This document shows, in pieces, positions 33,132 to 52,871 of a DNA stretch of 64,000 nt. The notes below the pieces were generated by a model. The model did no database searches. It was not told where the DNA came from and saw only the letters and a program-made list of their open reading frames with translations. Within the stretch, counting starts at the first letter, position 1. Every line of letters begins with the position of its first letter. A program made the position numbers and the translations under genes. This DNA is from Neocallimastix lanati (nom. inval.). Lineage: Eukaryota > Neocallimastigomycota > Neocallimastigomycetes > Neocallimastigales > Neocallimastigaceae. The stretch spans positions 660,001 through 724,000 of the forward strand of contig JACVTC010000057.1 in NCBI GenBank assembly GCA_016946835.1. The letters are read 5' to 3'.

Positions 33132-34553
33132 ATGGAAAAAATTAGTTTGAATGTTCAATTAATTCCCGTTCCTTTAAAATTAACTGATAAAATTGACTTT
33201 ACTAATAAATTCAAAAAATATTTTGAAGATGATATTGAGGACTTAGAAAAATTTGACACATTCCGACAAGATATGAGAGATAGTGGAAATGATACTATTG
33301 GCATAAATTTAACGTATAAATATTTTGAGCAATTAAAAAATCTAGAATTATATTTAAATAGTAACAAATATCCAATTGATATTGATTTCATTTGGTAAAT
33401 AATTAAAATAAAATGGGTTTATAGAGATTAAATTATTTTTTTTAAAAATAAAAAGGAATAAATAATTAAAAGTATTAATAAAAAAATTAATAAACTATTT
33501 TACATATATTATTATTATTATTATTATTATTAAATATACCATAATAAAACAAAAAGGTATGACGCTTTTACAGGGGAAAGTGGTAAAGGTTCAATTTATT
33601 ATGAAAAAGCTTGTGTTTTATTTAATTTAGCTGCTCATATTTCAAATATTGCTGCAAGACAAAATTTATCTGAAGAAAAAGGAAATAAAGCAGCTTATTT
33701 ATATTTTCAAGTTTCTGCAGGAATATTTAAATCTATTATTGATGATTTTCATAATTATCAAGAAAACTTTCCTACAAAAGATGTTAAAGAAGATTCAATG
33801 ATCTGTTTAAATAAATTAATGTTAGCGTCAGCTCAAGAATGTATATTAAATTTAAAAATTATGGAAAATGTTCATTGCAGTAAATTATATAAAATTGCCT
33901 CTTATCTTTCAATTTTATATGAAGATATTTATAGATCTATGGAAAATAGAATATTTAAATTTCATTTTAATCCTTGGAAATCAATTATAAATGTAAGTAA
34001 TTTAAAATAAAATAAAATAAAATAAGTGCTATACATAACTCTTGTCTATAAAATTTATTAATAAATTTTATTTATATTTAAATAATATATTTCTATAAAA
34101 TACTATTCATCTTTTAAGCTTAAAAGTAAATATTATACATTCATTTCATTTTATTATAAAGCACTGACATCTGATGATGAAGCAAAATATGGTTATGTTG
34201 TATCATATTTAGTATTAGCAGAAAAAAACGCTATTGATACTTGTAAATTAGCTAAAAATTATTTAACTGAAAAGAATAATCAATCAGTCAGATATAATAA
34301 AAATATTATACAAAATATTCTTAATAATTCTGAATTATGTTTTGATATCATTACCGATATGAAAAAACAGGTTGTCAAAGATAATGATGAAATATATAAT
34401 GAAGTCATTCCAGATTCTAGAAAAATTGAAGTTTTAAAGAAAGAATGTTTGGTAAAAAATTTAAATTTTATAGATATTTATCCAAATGGTCAAAAAGAAA
34501 TCCACAATATTGTTGGTCGGAATATTTTCCGTAAATTAATTTCTATTGATTAA
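33132..34553 (+). CDS. BRO1-domain protein
   Basis: Exons 33132-33394, 33557-33996 and 34162-34553 give 364 residues and TAA. The order fits the BRO1 fold, a boomerang of helices that binds ESCRT-III (CHMP4/Snf7): N-terminal strand ISLNVQLIPVPLK, the conserved FIWYDAF segment over intron 1, YEKACVLFNLAAHIS, Ala-rich helix AYLYFQVSAGIFKSI, LMLASAQECIL, and AKYGYVVSYLVLAEK after intron 2. The length covers only the BRO1 domain; the V domain and Pro-rich tail of Alix, Bro1 or Rim20 are missing, so it is nearer to BROX- or PalC-like short forms. The second donor is GTAATT at 33997; the better-looking GTAAGT 4 nt upstream would break the frame. Expected role: endosomal sorting or pH-response signalling. 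Confidence 0.82.
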
Positions 34554-35158
34554 TTTTTTAACATTATATATTTGAGAAAATAAAAAAGTTTTAAAGCATA
34601 ATAATAACAAAAATAATAAATAAATAAATAAATTATTATTAATACAATTATTTTTTTTTTATTATATTTTGTTGCTATATTCTATAATATAAATTCATCA
34701 TTTACTTTGTACAATATAATTATATAAAAATATTAAAAAAACATTAAATTACGAAATACAGTTGATTTCATACTTTCAATATTTTTTTGAAAGTATGAAT
34801 TTCAAATAATGAAAAAAGTTTTAAACATATAATTATATATATATATATATATAAAATAGCTTAAATAGTTTTTATTATTATACATTATAAAAATAATATC
34901 AATCATGTAAAATTTATCATTGAATAAATATAATAGTAAAATAGTAAAATGTTTTATATATATAAATCATCTTAAAGAAAATTATAATATATAAAAATAA
35001 AATAATAATGAAAAAAATAAATAGAATAATGATTTTGATTTAGAAAAAATAGAATAACATCAAATAAAATAAAATAAGATATGTTAAATTAATTTAGAAA
35101 AAAATTATTTCACTGTTTTAGCATAATGATGTATTTTATAATTCATTTTTATTTTGGA

Positions 35159-35206
<48 letters not shown>

Positions 35207-35557
35207 TTTTTAAATATTTATTTATAGTTTAAATTTTATTACTATAAAAAATTTTTTTTATAGTAATAAAACAAAGGCTGGAACTAATTTTTACACTAGT
35301 AATCTTACTGATAATGATTGACAAAATCTAAATATTATTTCCATTAAATTTTTTTTCTCAAGTAATATTTGATTTCTTCCAAATTTTATGTCTTTTATGA
35401 TGAATAATTAGAACATGTTTGAAAAAATATTCAAAATATGTTAGTATGTTAGAAAGAGGACGAAAAGATATTGTTTGGTTGGTATATTCGAGTGTAGTAC
35501 ATTAACTCATGACTGTGGTAAATGTTATGATTTTTTTGTCAGTAAAGCTTGTCATAC

Positions 35558-35599
<42 letters not shown>

Positions 35600-35989
35600 T
35601 ACAATTATATTTATATATTTTTTATCTAAATTTCAAAGAATTGTTTTCTTTTTTTATAATTAGTATTTTTTTAAATATTTAAATAAATAATTAAAAATCC
35701 AATCTATTTATAGATATTAATATATATTTTTGGTAAAGTGACTAAAGTAATAATATATATTATTATTAAATAAAAATGTTAATAATTCTACCGTATCTGT
35801 TATGAAATGAATTCCTGGAATTTTTCGAAATAAATTAAAAGCTCTTAAGACATAAGCAGATTTCATAAAGTAAAAATTTTCATTTCAATATTGATAATTC
35901 AAATCTAACAATCTAATGAAGAGAGTAGTAAGATTATTATGAATAGGAATATTACTAGAATCTTTTTATAGATGGACGCATATTAATTG
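34554..35989. other. Intergenic, AT-rich with unassigned higher-complexity stretches
   Basis: An A-run of about 40 at 35164-35202. The stretch 35270-35555 is more complex than the background (a readable ORF from 35475 has several Cys) but matches nothing I know. 35790-35980 on the minus strand has short open segments (such as MKSAYVLRAFNLFRKI) that may be decayed retroelement sequence next to the copia relic. Confidence 0.5.
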
Positions 35990-36425
35990 GTAATACTGGG
36001 ATATTCTTTATAAATACTTTTTTCATTTTCTTTTGCATTGATGAATCATCCGTAAAATCTGATGAACAAATCAACTCGTACATTCAACTGTTCTGGAAAG
36101 AATAAATTTATTGTTGTTAATATCCAAAATTTTATAGGCTTTAGGATTTTCACTGTAACCAAGAAAAATTCTAGGTGAAGCATCGTTATCAAACTTGCTC
36201 CTAAAGGACTTAGGAATGTAGAAGAAAACTCTACAACCAAAAACTTTAAAGCTAGAATAGTCTGCTTTGGAATTTGTGATGATTTCGAAAGGAATTTTAT
36301 TATTAATGCCCTGATGGATATACGATTATGAATATAATTAGCTATATCTACATATTCCCAAAATTGATGGCTTAATTGTGATTCACTGAGAAGACTTTTT
36401 GCAGCTGAAATGAGAAGGCCTCCTA
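35990..36425 (-). mobile_element. Ty1-copia integrase relic
   Basis: Minus-strand translation, across a frameshift near 36240, gives the C-terminal part of a copia integrase: SLLSESQLSHQFWEYVDIAN with YIHNR, then KVFGCRVFFYIPKSFRSKFD, then PRIFLGYSENPKAYKILD. This matches the usual run from the last catalytic region to the GKGYxxxxKAYRV-like tail. Stops and the frameshift make it dead. No gag, RT or paired LTRs were found with it. Confidence 0.75.
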
Positions 36426-36628
36426 TATTTTAATTTTAATTATGTACACAATTCTAATCCTTTATGTGTGTTTGGTTAGTTTATTTTGATCAACATGCTT
36501 TTATTTGGTTAGCTGACCCTTTTATTACAGCCTAACATTTTATATTTTAATTTAGTTAGCTTTCTTGTAAATAAAAATTTTGAGAATAAATAAATAGCTC
36601 AATGTAAGAGTCGTTGAGACTCTTAGTC

Positions 36629-36822
36629 TGTTAGAATTAAAAAATATGTTTCTATATCTTGTTTATTTATATTAATTATTTATGAAAAATCTCTATATAT
36701 ATTTTAAGATGAAGATTAAAAGTAAAACAAAATTACATTTGTCTATTTTATAAATTTTACCACTAAATTATCATTGAACAATAAACAGGACAAATAATAT
36801 TTTAACATCTTATATTCTAACA
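36629..36822. mobile_element. Candidate solo LTR, copia type
   Basis: 194 bp starting TGTTAGAAT and ending ATTCTAACA, perfect 9-bp inverted termini of TG...CA type, with a TATA-like CTATATATATTTTAAGA inside. The end is imperfectly repeated at 36849-36879 (ATATTCTAACA again). No target-site duplication is visible. A perfect 8-bp hairpin, TAAGAGTC/GACTCTTA, lies just outside at 36605-36625. Confidence 0.5.
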
Positions 36823-37130
36823 AATTATGATTGTATATCAAATAGAATAAGTAATATTTTAATTTTTTATATTCTAACAAATATTTTAAAATATACTTTG
36901 GTTTATTGTAATAATCCATATAATATTGATTATTGATGATTATATTATATTTTATATATCAATCAAAATATTTTTATGATGTTTAATTTATTTATTTTAA
37001 AAAAAATATATGTTTCATGGGATGCTTTTGTATAATTTTATCAATGAATCGTATTTATCTATTTGCATATAAAATTGAATGGATCAAATTCAAAATATGG
37101 CAATTATAATAATAATGAATAATTAAATAA

Positions 37131-37309
37131 ATGAAAACAAAACAAAACAAAACAAAACAAAACAAAACAAAACAAAACAAAACAAAACAAAACAAAACAA
37201 AACAAAACAAAACAAAACAAAACAAAACAAAACAAAACAAAACAAAACAAAACAAAACAAAACAAAACAAAACAAAACAAAACAAAACAAAACAAAACAA
37301 AACAAAAAA
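37131..37309. repeat. (AAAAC)n array of about 35 units
   Basis: Perfect pentanucleotide array. Open in several frames only because the unit has no stop codons; not a gene. Confidence 0.97.
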
Positions 37310-37569
37310 AAAAATATAATTTAGGAATTTGGTTTCTTCATTTATTTGCTACAAATAAAAAAATTAATAAAATCGTTATAATATTAATTACATATAACCT
37401 TTTTAATATTATAAAATAAGACTTTAATGAAATGATAACATAAAACAATACTTATATTTAATAGTATAATTTTATTATAACATTTTTTAAATACATAATT
37501 TTAAAAAGAAATTTATATGACATTCTACTTATTTATTTGTTTATTTTATTTTAATTTTTTTATTTTTTA

Positions 37570-37600
<31 letters not shown>

Positions 37601-37843
37601 TTTTTATTTTTTTATTTTTTTTATGTTATTTTATGTTATTTTACTTTTTTAATAATATAATTTTAAATTAATTTAATTTATTTTTATTTTTATTTTTACT
37701 TTATTTTTATTTATCAATAATTTATTATTTATTCTAATAGATATGTTAATAAATAAAAAGATTTTAAATATTCAATTTTAAATTGATAATATTAGCAATA
37801 CATTTAAAATTATCATTACTTATTCTATATAATATTTTTTTTA

Positions 37844-37880
<37 letters not shown>

Positions 37881-37914
37881 ATTTAATTTAGTTTATCTTG
37901 GGCTAATGACTATT
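37310..37914. other. Intergenic, no gene seen
   Basis: AT-rich, with TTTTTA and TTTTA-like arrays (37540-37720) and an (ATT)n array (37845-37880) downstream of the stop codon of the next gene. Confidence 0.8.
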
Positions 37915-38827
37915 CTATATTCTTTTAAAAATTTTCCCATAATTTGAAGGATATTTCTTATAATTCTTAATAATTAACATTATAATACTAATAACTTCCC
38001 AAATAATAAACCATGAATAAAATGGAGATGAAAAAAATTTGAACATTCCATATGAAGTTATTATTTTATTTCTTGAATGAAGACAATAAAATATTAATAA
38101 TATATGAAAAATAATTGTAATAAAATATTGACGACATTTACAATGATTGAGATATACCATTAAGAGGAATAATATTGGTTGTATTTTAATAAGATCTTTA
38201 AGCATATAGAAATATCCATCAGTAAAGTTAATTCTTTGGCCACCAGCAACAACCCCATGTAAAAATGCCATTACAAAACTTTCACCAAAATGATCACCTG
38301 CTGACATAAGATTACCAAAAATTTGAGGACCAATCAAATTATAAAGATAAAAGAAATGATATGGATAAAATAAATATGGATTTGAAGCAAAATTAATAAA
38401 TGGTTGAATGAAAAGGCGAAATATTAATCCTTTCTGTTTCGATTTGTTAAATTTACTTGTATGATAGCTATGACCATCATCACTACTTTCAGAATCGCTT
38501 TCATTTAAATTTTCCATTTCAAATTGATCAATTTCTTTATAATTCACATTATTTTCATCATTATTATAGTAATATAAAAATGGAATTACCGCTAAAACAA
38601 AGTGATACATAAATATTAAACCTGCACAACCTAATGGTAGCTATTAAATATAAAAATTCAATAATAATAACAAATAATTATAATAAATAAGTAAATAAAT
38701 AAATAAATAAATAAAAATAAAAATAAAAATTAATAAATTAAAAAAATAAAATAAAATAAAATAAAATAAAATAAAATAAAATAAAATAAAATAAAATAAA
38801 ATAAAATAAAATAAAAAAAAAAAAAAA

Positions 38828-38860
<33 letters not shown>

Positions 38861-40587
38861 TAATTAATTAATTAACTACAATAATAATAGTATAATTATA
38901 ATATTAATAATAAAATTGTAATATAATTATATAATAATAACAATATAATAATAATAATTAATATTAAATATAAGCAATACTTACAAGAATTGGTAAATAA
39001 AATGTTAATGCTTTTCTACCTATTATACTGATTCTAAAATCTTCTCGTTTATAATCAAAACTAAAACGTACAGTATTTTCTCCAACATTATTATCTTGAT
39101 CATAGGCTTTTACTATCATGGTATGAACCTTTCCATCATCATAATATTCATTACCATCCCATTTCATTGCATATAAAGGAAGATAATCATCAGCGTTTTT
39201 ATCATCATTACCAACAAGTTTAAATGATGAATTTTCATTACTAAGAGAATCAATTGTAGATATTTTCTTACCGTCTATAAAGAGTTCGATCGAATTAATT
39301 TTTTTTTCACTAAAAATTAATGATCGTACATGTGTCAATGTTTTTTCTTCGAGTTTTGGAAAATGATTTTCAGGTAATGCCATTTGTATATCTTGTGGAT
39401 TAGTAATTAAAACTATTGGTTTTTCAATAGTAAAATTATAATGTTGTTCTAATAATTCATCTAGTGAATCTTTATTTAAATATGGTATTTCTGGCATAGG
39501 TAAGATATTATCAACAAAATTAATAGTATCATGATCAACGGCAATAATTCTATATGTTCCTTGAAGCTTTAAATCTTTAATTTCTAATTCAATAAAATTT
39601 TTATGATGCGTATATAACGCTTCACCTTTAAAATAATTTAAATATAATATATATTTAAATATATTATTTTAATTGATTAATAATTAAAATAAGTCTTCAT
39701 AATGAAAGAAACTATCATAATATAATATTTCTTATTTCCTACCCAAGTATAAATCATGGAGATGTCCAGAGAAAAATAAACTTGTTTGCTTTGATAATTC
39801 ATTCCAACTTCTTGCATCACTGGTTTTAGCAAAATTAATAGTAGCCTGAGGATAATGACTAAATGTAAAAATATGTTTATGTTTATTCGCTTTAGCAAAA
39901 TCATATACTGATGCTAATTTATCTATTTTCTCTCTATTAATAACACCAAAAAGATTATATGGTGATGATGGACCATGTAATGGACTTTAATAAATTATAA
40001 TAAAAATTTAAATATTAATATTTAAATATTAATATAAAAATTTTGTTACTTATTAAAATTATAATATTTAAAAGTATTTTAAAATTTTCTATTTAAAAAA
40101 AAAAAAAAATCATACGTAGCATCAATACTGTTAAATGTATATGACCCATAGTTTGTCATATAATTAATATGAAAACTTTGAGTTTGACTTCGTGAATATT
40201 TTTTATACAAATTTGCTTCATGGTCAAAACTTGGTGTATTAAAAGAATCATGATTACCCCTCATATCAAACCAAAATGTTTTATTATCATGCTTTTGAAT
40301 AAATTCATTGTTGTCTAAAAGTTTTTTATAAGCTTGCCATTCTGTTTCTTTTTGTACCGATTGAAGTCCATTATTTGGTGCAGCATCAGTAATATCTCCT
40401 GTTACAAATACAAATCTTGGTGAAATTAATGGTAAAACATTTTCAACAAAACATTTCAAATGGGAAAAAGAACCTTCTGTAAAAACTTCAGAAATATGAA
40501 TATCTGAAATCTTTTTGATTATATTAAAATTTTAAATATATACATGAATGAGAATTATTTTCATTAATAATAATCAAATTATTATCA

Positions 40588-40621
<34 letters not shown>

Positions 40622-41208
40622 AGTTATATACATATATAAATAAATAAAACATATTAATTATTTTATAGATAAAAATATTTATTAATTATTTAAAAATTAA
40701 TTATACAATTTATATTTTCTTTATAAATGATATATATATATATATTGAAATAGATATTTAATTAATAACGCTTTTATATTCGAAGTTTAATATTTTTCAT
40801 ATAATAATATATCATCATATAATTTTATTTTAAATAGATATACTTTATTTTAGTTTTAAATTATCTAAAAAATCTAATTTGAAATTCCGAAATTTGGTTT
40901 ATTATTTTAAATCAAATTTCAAAATTAAATAAATTATAAATTTACAAATAACTAATAATAGTTCAATTTTTGAATAAACGAACGGAAATTACCTGAACAA
41001 AATAAAATATATTACTTGGTTTATTATCTATAATATCAGAATTATAATTCTTTTTGGTATCTTTTTTATCATTTATTGTAATTATATTTTGATAATTTCC
41101 AAGATTATTTCTTGATTTATAATTTATTCCATTATGAAAAATAAAATATAATAATATTGAGATAGCATAAGTTGCAATAGTTATATCCAGTACCCATTGC
41201 TTATTCAT
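37915..41208 (-). CDS. TMEM62: TMEM62-like membrane metallophosphoesterase
   Basis: Exons 41208-40993, 40510-40116, 39984-39743, 39625-38985 and 38640-37915 give 739 residues and TAG. One N-terminal TM segment (about 9-26) precedes a calcineurin-like phosphoesterase domain with the metal-binding motifs in order: DIH in ISDIHIS (73-79), GD (110-111), GNHD (157-160), SHYP (246-249) and GHLH (277-280). The active site is complete. A beta-rich region follows (KNFIELEIKDLK, YRIIAVDHD), then several C-terminal TM helices starting with LTFYLPILLPLGCAGLIF across intron 4. Order and length fit TMEM62 (human about 640 residues), whose substrate is not established. The catalytic domain probably faces the lumen. 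An acidic Ser-rich loop lies between TM segments. Confidence 0.88.
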
Positions 41209-47129
<5,921 letters not shown>

Positions 47130-48766
47130 ATAAGAACATTTATCTTTTTTTATATATTTAAACTATTTTATAACCACATGAAATAATTATTTATTATTTA
47201 AAAGAAATATTAGTATATAAAAAATTTGTATAGATATTTAAATTATATATATATTATATATAAAAAAATAAAATAAATATTATTTTTATTTTGCACTAAA
47301 ATAAAATTAAAAGGTATGATAAATTGAATTAATGTGTAGAGTGTAAAATAAAAATTATAACATAAAAATTATCTTACATTTTTATGATAGTATAGGAATA
47401 AATTGAATATACCAAAATATAATATTTATTTAACACTTTAATTATTATTAAATATTAATTTAATAATCAAAACAAAATTCATAAATAAGTAATTAATAAA
47501 GACTTAATATAAATTTTTTTAATATCAAAAATATGTGAATTTTTAATAAGAATTCATTTGCTTATTTTTTGATAGAATGTTAAAATCAATTTATTATTAT
47601 TATAAATAGGACCAATCATTAATTTAACTATTATTTTGTCAATTTTAATTTTACAACATTTTTAATTTTTTGATGAAAATTTAATCATATTTATTTTTTT
47701 ATTATAAAATTTTTCTATTAATTTATTTTTATTTTATTAACAGTTAAACGTAACTTTATTATATAATACTTTTTATCAATTGTAATTAGAATAACTTCTA
47801 TATAAAGTTTTTTTTTTTTTTTTTATTTTAATAAAAGAAAAAAAAAAAAAAAAAAAAGAGAGAAATATAAATTATTATATTGTTATATCATAATTTGACA
47901 ATAAACAATACTTTTTTTTTCCTTCTGTACCTAAGAATATAAGATGTGTATGTAATATTATTAATATATGGAATAGTGGATTCATCATTTTTTTTATTAA
48001 AAATAATTAATAAAAATATCATTTTATCAATAAATTTATATATATATGTTTTCTTAAAATAAACATTTTAAATTATATAAACATTATTAATTAAATTCAT
48101 TCATTTATTTTTTTTTTTATTGATTTATATATATATATAAACATTATTATAATTCACAATTTATTCACCCTTCCTTTTTATTATATTTAACATATTATAA
48201 ATCAATCTTGATCTCTTAACATTCAATTGATTATTAAATAAAAATTAACAATATTTTATAAAGTTGGTTCAAATAAAAAACAACAAACAGGTATTATAGA
48301 ATAAATTAATAATTAATTTTAAATTCAAATCTTTAAATTTAAAAACAGAATGTTTGATTTCAATGAAGATTTTTTTTTTTTTTAAAAAAAAAAAAATACA
48401 ATTAAATTATGAAGTATTAGCAATTGTGGAAAATAATTATAATTTAATTAAATTTATAATACTAAATATTTTTGGAAGTTTAGTTTTTTTTTTTTTTCTT
48501 CTTCAAATAAATAAATAAATAATAATAATAATAATAATAATAAAAAGGAAAATATATATATATATATAATTTCATCAAATTATAATTATAATAGGATTGA
48601 TATAAATTGATATAGTTAAAAATATAAATAATAAAAATAAAAATAAAATAACAGAATTTTTTTTTTTTTATAATTATTTTTTATGTTAAATTGAATATAA
48701 ATTATTGAATCAATCTGTATAAAAATAATAATATTAAATTTTAATAATAAAATATAATTTATCATA
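47130..48766. other. Intergenic, no gene seen
   Basis: AT-rich with modest T- and A-runs (47810-47860, 48370-48395, 48485-48500) and short AAAT/AAT arrays near 48510-48545. No ORF of coding quality and no RNA gene recognised. Confidence 0.75.
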
Positions 48767-49339
48767 ATGAATAAAGGATTTGGAACAAATTCTGGATTTA
48801 GTTTTGGTCAAAATAACCAAACAAACACAAATACTGGTTTTAGTTTTGGTCAAAATAATAATACAACAACCCCAGGTACTTCAACTGGATTTGGTTTTGG
48901 TCAAAATAACCAAAATAACAATACCGGTTCTGGATTTAGTTTTGGTAATAAGACAAATACCACTGGCACAAGTCTCTTTGGTTCTAATACCAATAATAAT
49001 ACTGGAAGTGGATTATTTGGTGCTAATAATAATAATAATAACAGTTTATTTAAAACTAATACAAATTCAGGTACTGGATTATTTGGTGCAAACAATAATA
49101 ATACTGGTTCAAGTTTATTTGGAAATAATAATACAGGAGGTAGTCTTTTTGGAAATAATAATAATACTAGTGGAGGGCTTTTTGGCTCAAATAACAATAC
49201 CAGTGGTGGTTTATTCGGAAATAACAACTCAAAGCCAGGTTTATTTGGATCAACTACTACAGGTTTTGGTGGAATGGGACAACAACAATTTATGGGTATA
49301 CATATATAAATAAATTAAATATAATTATATATCTGTATA

Positions 49340-49391
<52 letters not shown>

Positions 49392-49624
49392 TTGGATAAT
49401 TAGTATAACATAAATAATTATTTAAATAATAATTTATTTAAATAATACTTTTAATATAAATAAATTTAATATAAATATAAATATGTATATATATTAGGCA
49501 TTCAGCAAGCACAACAACATACTTCAACTGTTGCTGATGAATTAAGAAAAATTCAAGAATATTGGAATCCACAAAGTCCAAATTGTCAATTTAAAGTACA
49601 ATTATAATATTATTAGTCATTTTA

Positions 49625-49667
<43 letters not shown>

Positions 49668-50950
49668 TATATTTAATTATTTTTTCATTTTATTTATCTA
49701 ATAATATCAATTCAACTCATTAATATATGTTTAATGAAATATGCTGTAAATCTTAAATAAAAGCATTACTTTTATAATATGGTTCATCCAAGTGATGTAA
49801 GTAGATATGTAAAACCCCCAAATGATGATGAAGGTCTTTGGAGACAAGCTCAAAAGAATAATCCAGATTCTTCTTGGTAATGTGATAGAAATATTAAAAA
49901 TACATATATATATTTGTTAACATAGAAATTTTATATTAACTTTTTCATTATTGAATATAGTATGGTACCAGCTCTTGCCATTGGTTTTGATGGAATTAAA
50001 AAACGTATGGATGAACAAAGTAAACAAACAAATGCACATGAAGCAAAACTAAAAGTAAACTATTAATAATAATTTATTATTGTATAATTACAATGATATC
50101 TTTTTTTTTTTTTAAATAGTTTCATTAATTTTTTTTTTATTTTAAATATCAAATTTATTATTATTATTATTATTATTATTTATAAATACTTTAAAAATGG
50201 AATATTTAAAATAAAATTAAATAGGAATTATCAGATAAAGTTGAAAAATTAAGACAAAAGCATTTATTAGAAACAACCGGAAAATTAGAAGAATATAGAA
50301 GAAGACATTTAAGTTTGGCTCATCGTACATTAAAAATTATGAAACAAGTTTATATATTAAGAAATAGAGGATATTCAATAAGACCTGAAGAAGAGACTTT
50401 GAAGGTTCGTTTAGAAAACTTAGCTACCAATTTAAGAAAATCATCTCAGTTTAGAGGACGTGTTGAAGAATTATGGGCTCATTTACAAATGATAAGGGAT
50501 CATCCTGGTGCATCTTGGTATAATTTAGCTAGTACTTCTACTACAAATATGAATAATAATAATAATACTACATTAAATGGAAATATAAATAATAATATTA
50601 ATAAATTATCATCTACTGGAAAGGGTAATGGTAATTTAACTACCACTAATAACAACAATAATTTAGGTAGTAATGGAAGTAATATTAATAATAGTGAAAT
50701 TAATTCTCAACCTGGAAGATATGTTGTTGATGAAGAAGGATTACAAACAATTCATAAAATTTTGACAGAACATCAACATGGATTATCAATACTTACTGAT
50801 TATGTTAAAAAGAATTCAAAAGAAATAGAAGATATGTATCGTGGTTATCATGAACCAGGACCTCATTATCAAAATATTCAACAGAATCGTTTAGATCAAC
50901 ACTATCCAATATCATTATCAAGTTCGAATACATTAACCTCATTAAAATGA
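48767..50950 (+). CDS. NUP54: Nucleoporin Nup54/Nup57 (FG-repeat, central channel)
   Basis: Exons 48767-49295, 49498-49595, 49764-49876, 49961-50054 and 50225-50950 give 519 residues and TGA. Residues 1-176 are an Asn/Thr/Gly-rich FG domain with many FGQN and GLFG/SLFG repeats, the permeability barrier of the pore. After it comes the Nup54-specific block: ELRKIQEYWNPQSPNCQFK, HYFYNMV, then NNPDSS-CMVPALAIGFDGI and KKRMDEQ, followed by coiled coil (LSDKVEKLRQKHLLE; HRTLKIMKQVYILRNRGY) that pairs with Nup62 and Nup58. An Asn/Thr-rich insertion (about 350-405) interrupts the coil region. FG, alpha/beta and coil order is that of fungal Nup57 and animal Nup54. Convincing. Confidence 0.93.
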
Positions 50951-51081
50951 ATTATTTAATTTAACAGCAATAATAATAATAATAATCATAATCATAATAA
51001 CAAAAAAAAAATAAATAAATAACTAAAAATAAAAAACGGAAAAGGAAATCTTTTATTATATCAATAAAGATATAAAATAAT

Positions 51082-51115
<34 letters not shown>

Positions 51116-51851
51116 TTTGTTTGTTTGTTTGTTTGTTTTTATAAAGTATTACCTCCATTATTATTATTATTATTAGTTATTTTTAAAAAATTTCTTGAAA
51201 ATATCATAAAATGCTATTTTATATTTTATGGTTAATACTCTTATATATATTTAAAAATATTTATTTAAATAATTTTTTTTTTCATTAATATAAGAATAAA
51301 GGTATAAAGATTTTTAATTAGTTAATAAATTTAAAAAGTACTTGAAGTTATTATAATTCTTTTTTTTTTTTTTTAATTCCGTATATAATATATTAATAAA
51401 CCTACAATTAAATAAAATATAATTTTCACCATATTATTATTGTTAGATTTTACATTTGTAGTTTTTTTTTTTTTTTTTTTTTTTTAATTAAAAAATTGTA
51501 ATAAAAAAGTTAAATTATAATTCATTGGTTAAAATCATTTAGCTTAAATATATTTATTATATATTTTTATTATTTATATTTATAATTATTTTTTTTATTT
51601 TGCAGTAGGACATATATATATTATTTCCTTTTTTTTTTTTTTTTTTTTTTAATTATTATTATTATTATAGTTTATTACAATATATCATAAATATATGTTG
51701 TTAAATCATAGGTTCTACAATGAAGTGTATTATCATTTTCATTTTATTAAAATGTATCACAAATGAAATTAATTTTTATTTTTACTATATAGTATATATA
51801 AATAAAATTATGTATATATATATTTTTTTATTTTATATTATTTAATATTTC

Positions 51852-51884
<33 letters not shown>

Positions 51885-51887
51885 AAA
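50951..51887. other. Intergenic, no gene seen
   Basis: T-runs at 51084-51114 (leading into GTTT units), 51361-51375, 51464-51485 and 51630-51650. An A-run of about 28 (51852-51880) lies directly upstream of the metaxin start codon. Confidence 0.8.
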
Positions 51888-52171
51888 ATGCTTGAATTAT
51901 ATTCTTGGGGTCCAGGTTATGATTTATTATCATTTGACCCGTTTTGTCTTGCTGCTGAAGTATATATAATACAAAAAAAAAAAAAAAAAAAAAAAAAAAA
52001 GAAATAATAATAAATGTTTTATTATAATTCAATTATATTAAATATATAATTTTTAAATTTTGTTTTATTTAAATACAGGCTTATTTAATATTTTCCAACG
52101 CCGAATGGGAATTGCATGAAGCTCAATCAACAAAATCTTCAGGTATTGTTTAAGTAATATTGTGAGAATTT

Positions 52172-52211
<40 letters not shown>

Positions 52212-52835
52212 TTCTTATGTTAACGAAATTAAAAAATGTATAATAAAATCAATATAGAATTACCAATATTAAAAGATGGAATGACCGAGGTTAACGATTT
52301 ATTTAAAATTATAAATTTTCTTAAAAAGAAAGGATATAATATTGATGAAACAGCAGGATTATCAAAAGATGAATTAGCTGAATCATTAGCGTAAATTTAT
52401 ATAATATATTTAAATTTAATTTGATTTATGTATAAATATCATATTTTATAATAATCACATTATTATTATTATTATTTATATAAATAGTTATATAGCATTG
52501 GTTGAAAATAGTATTTATGATGCTTTGGTAAATATTAATTATAAATAAATATATTTTATACATTTTATCATAATTAATTTATAATAAAATAACTATAAAA
52601 ATAATATATATATATATATATAAAATTTATAATATTTATTGTATATAGTTATATATATTATGGTTGGAAAACGAAAAAAATGCAAAAAAAGAACAACAAC
52701 AAACGTATGTAAAATCATTATCCTTTATTGAAAGTTATTTTATGAAAGGAAGGATTCAAGAAAATGCAAGAGAACGTCTTAAAGATATGGAACTTGTTAA
52801 AGTAAATGATGAATTAGTTCCTGAGGTATTTTTTT

Positions 52836-52871
<36 letters not shown>

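Noticed and set aside
37055-37319. Several ORFs of 60-81 residues on both strands
   Set aside because: They arise because the (AAAAC)n unit has no stop codon in any frame.
48780-49313. 177-residue alternative frame over Nup54 exon 1, and a minus-strand ORF
   Set aside because: Shadow frames of the FG-repeat exon; the FG frame joins the later Nup54 exons.
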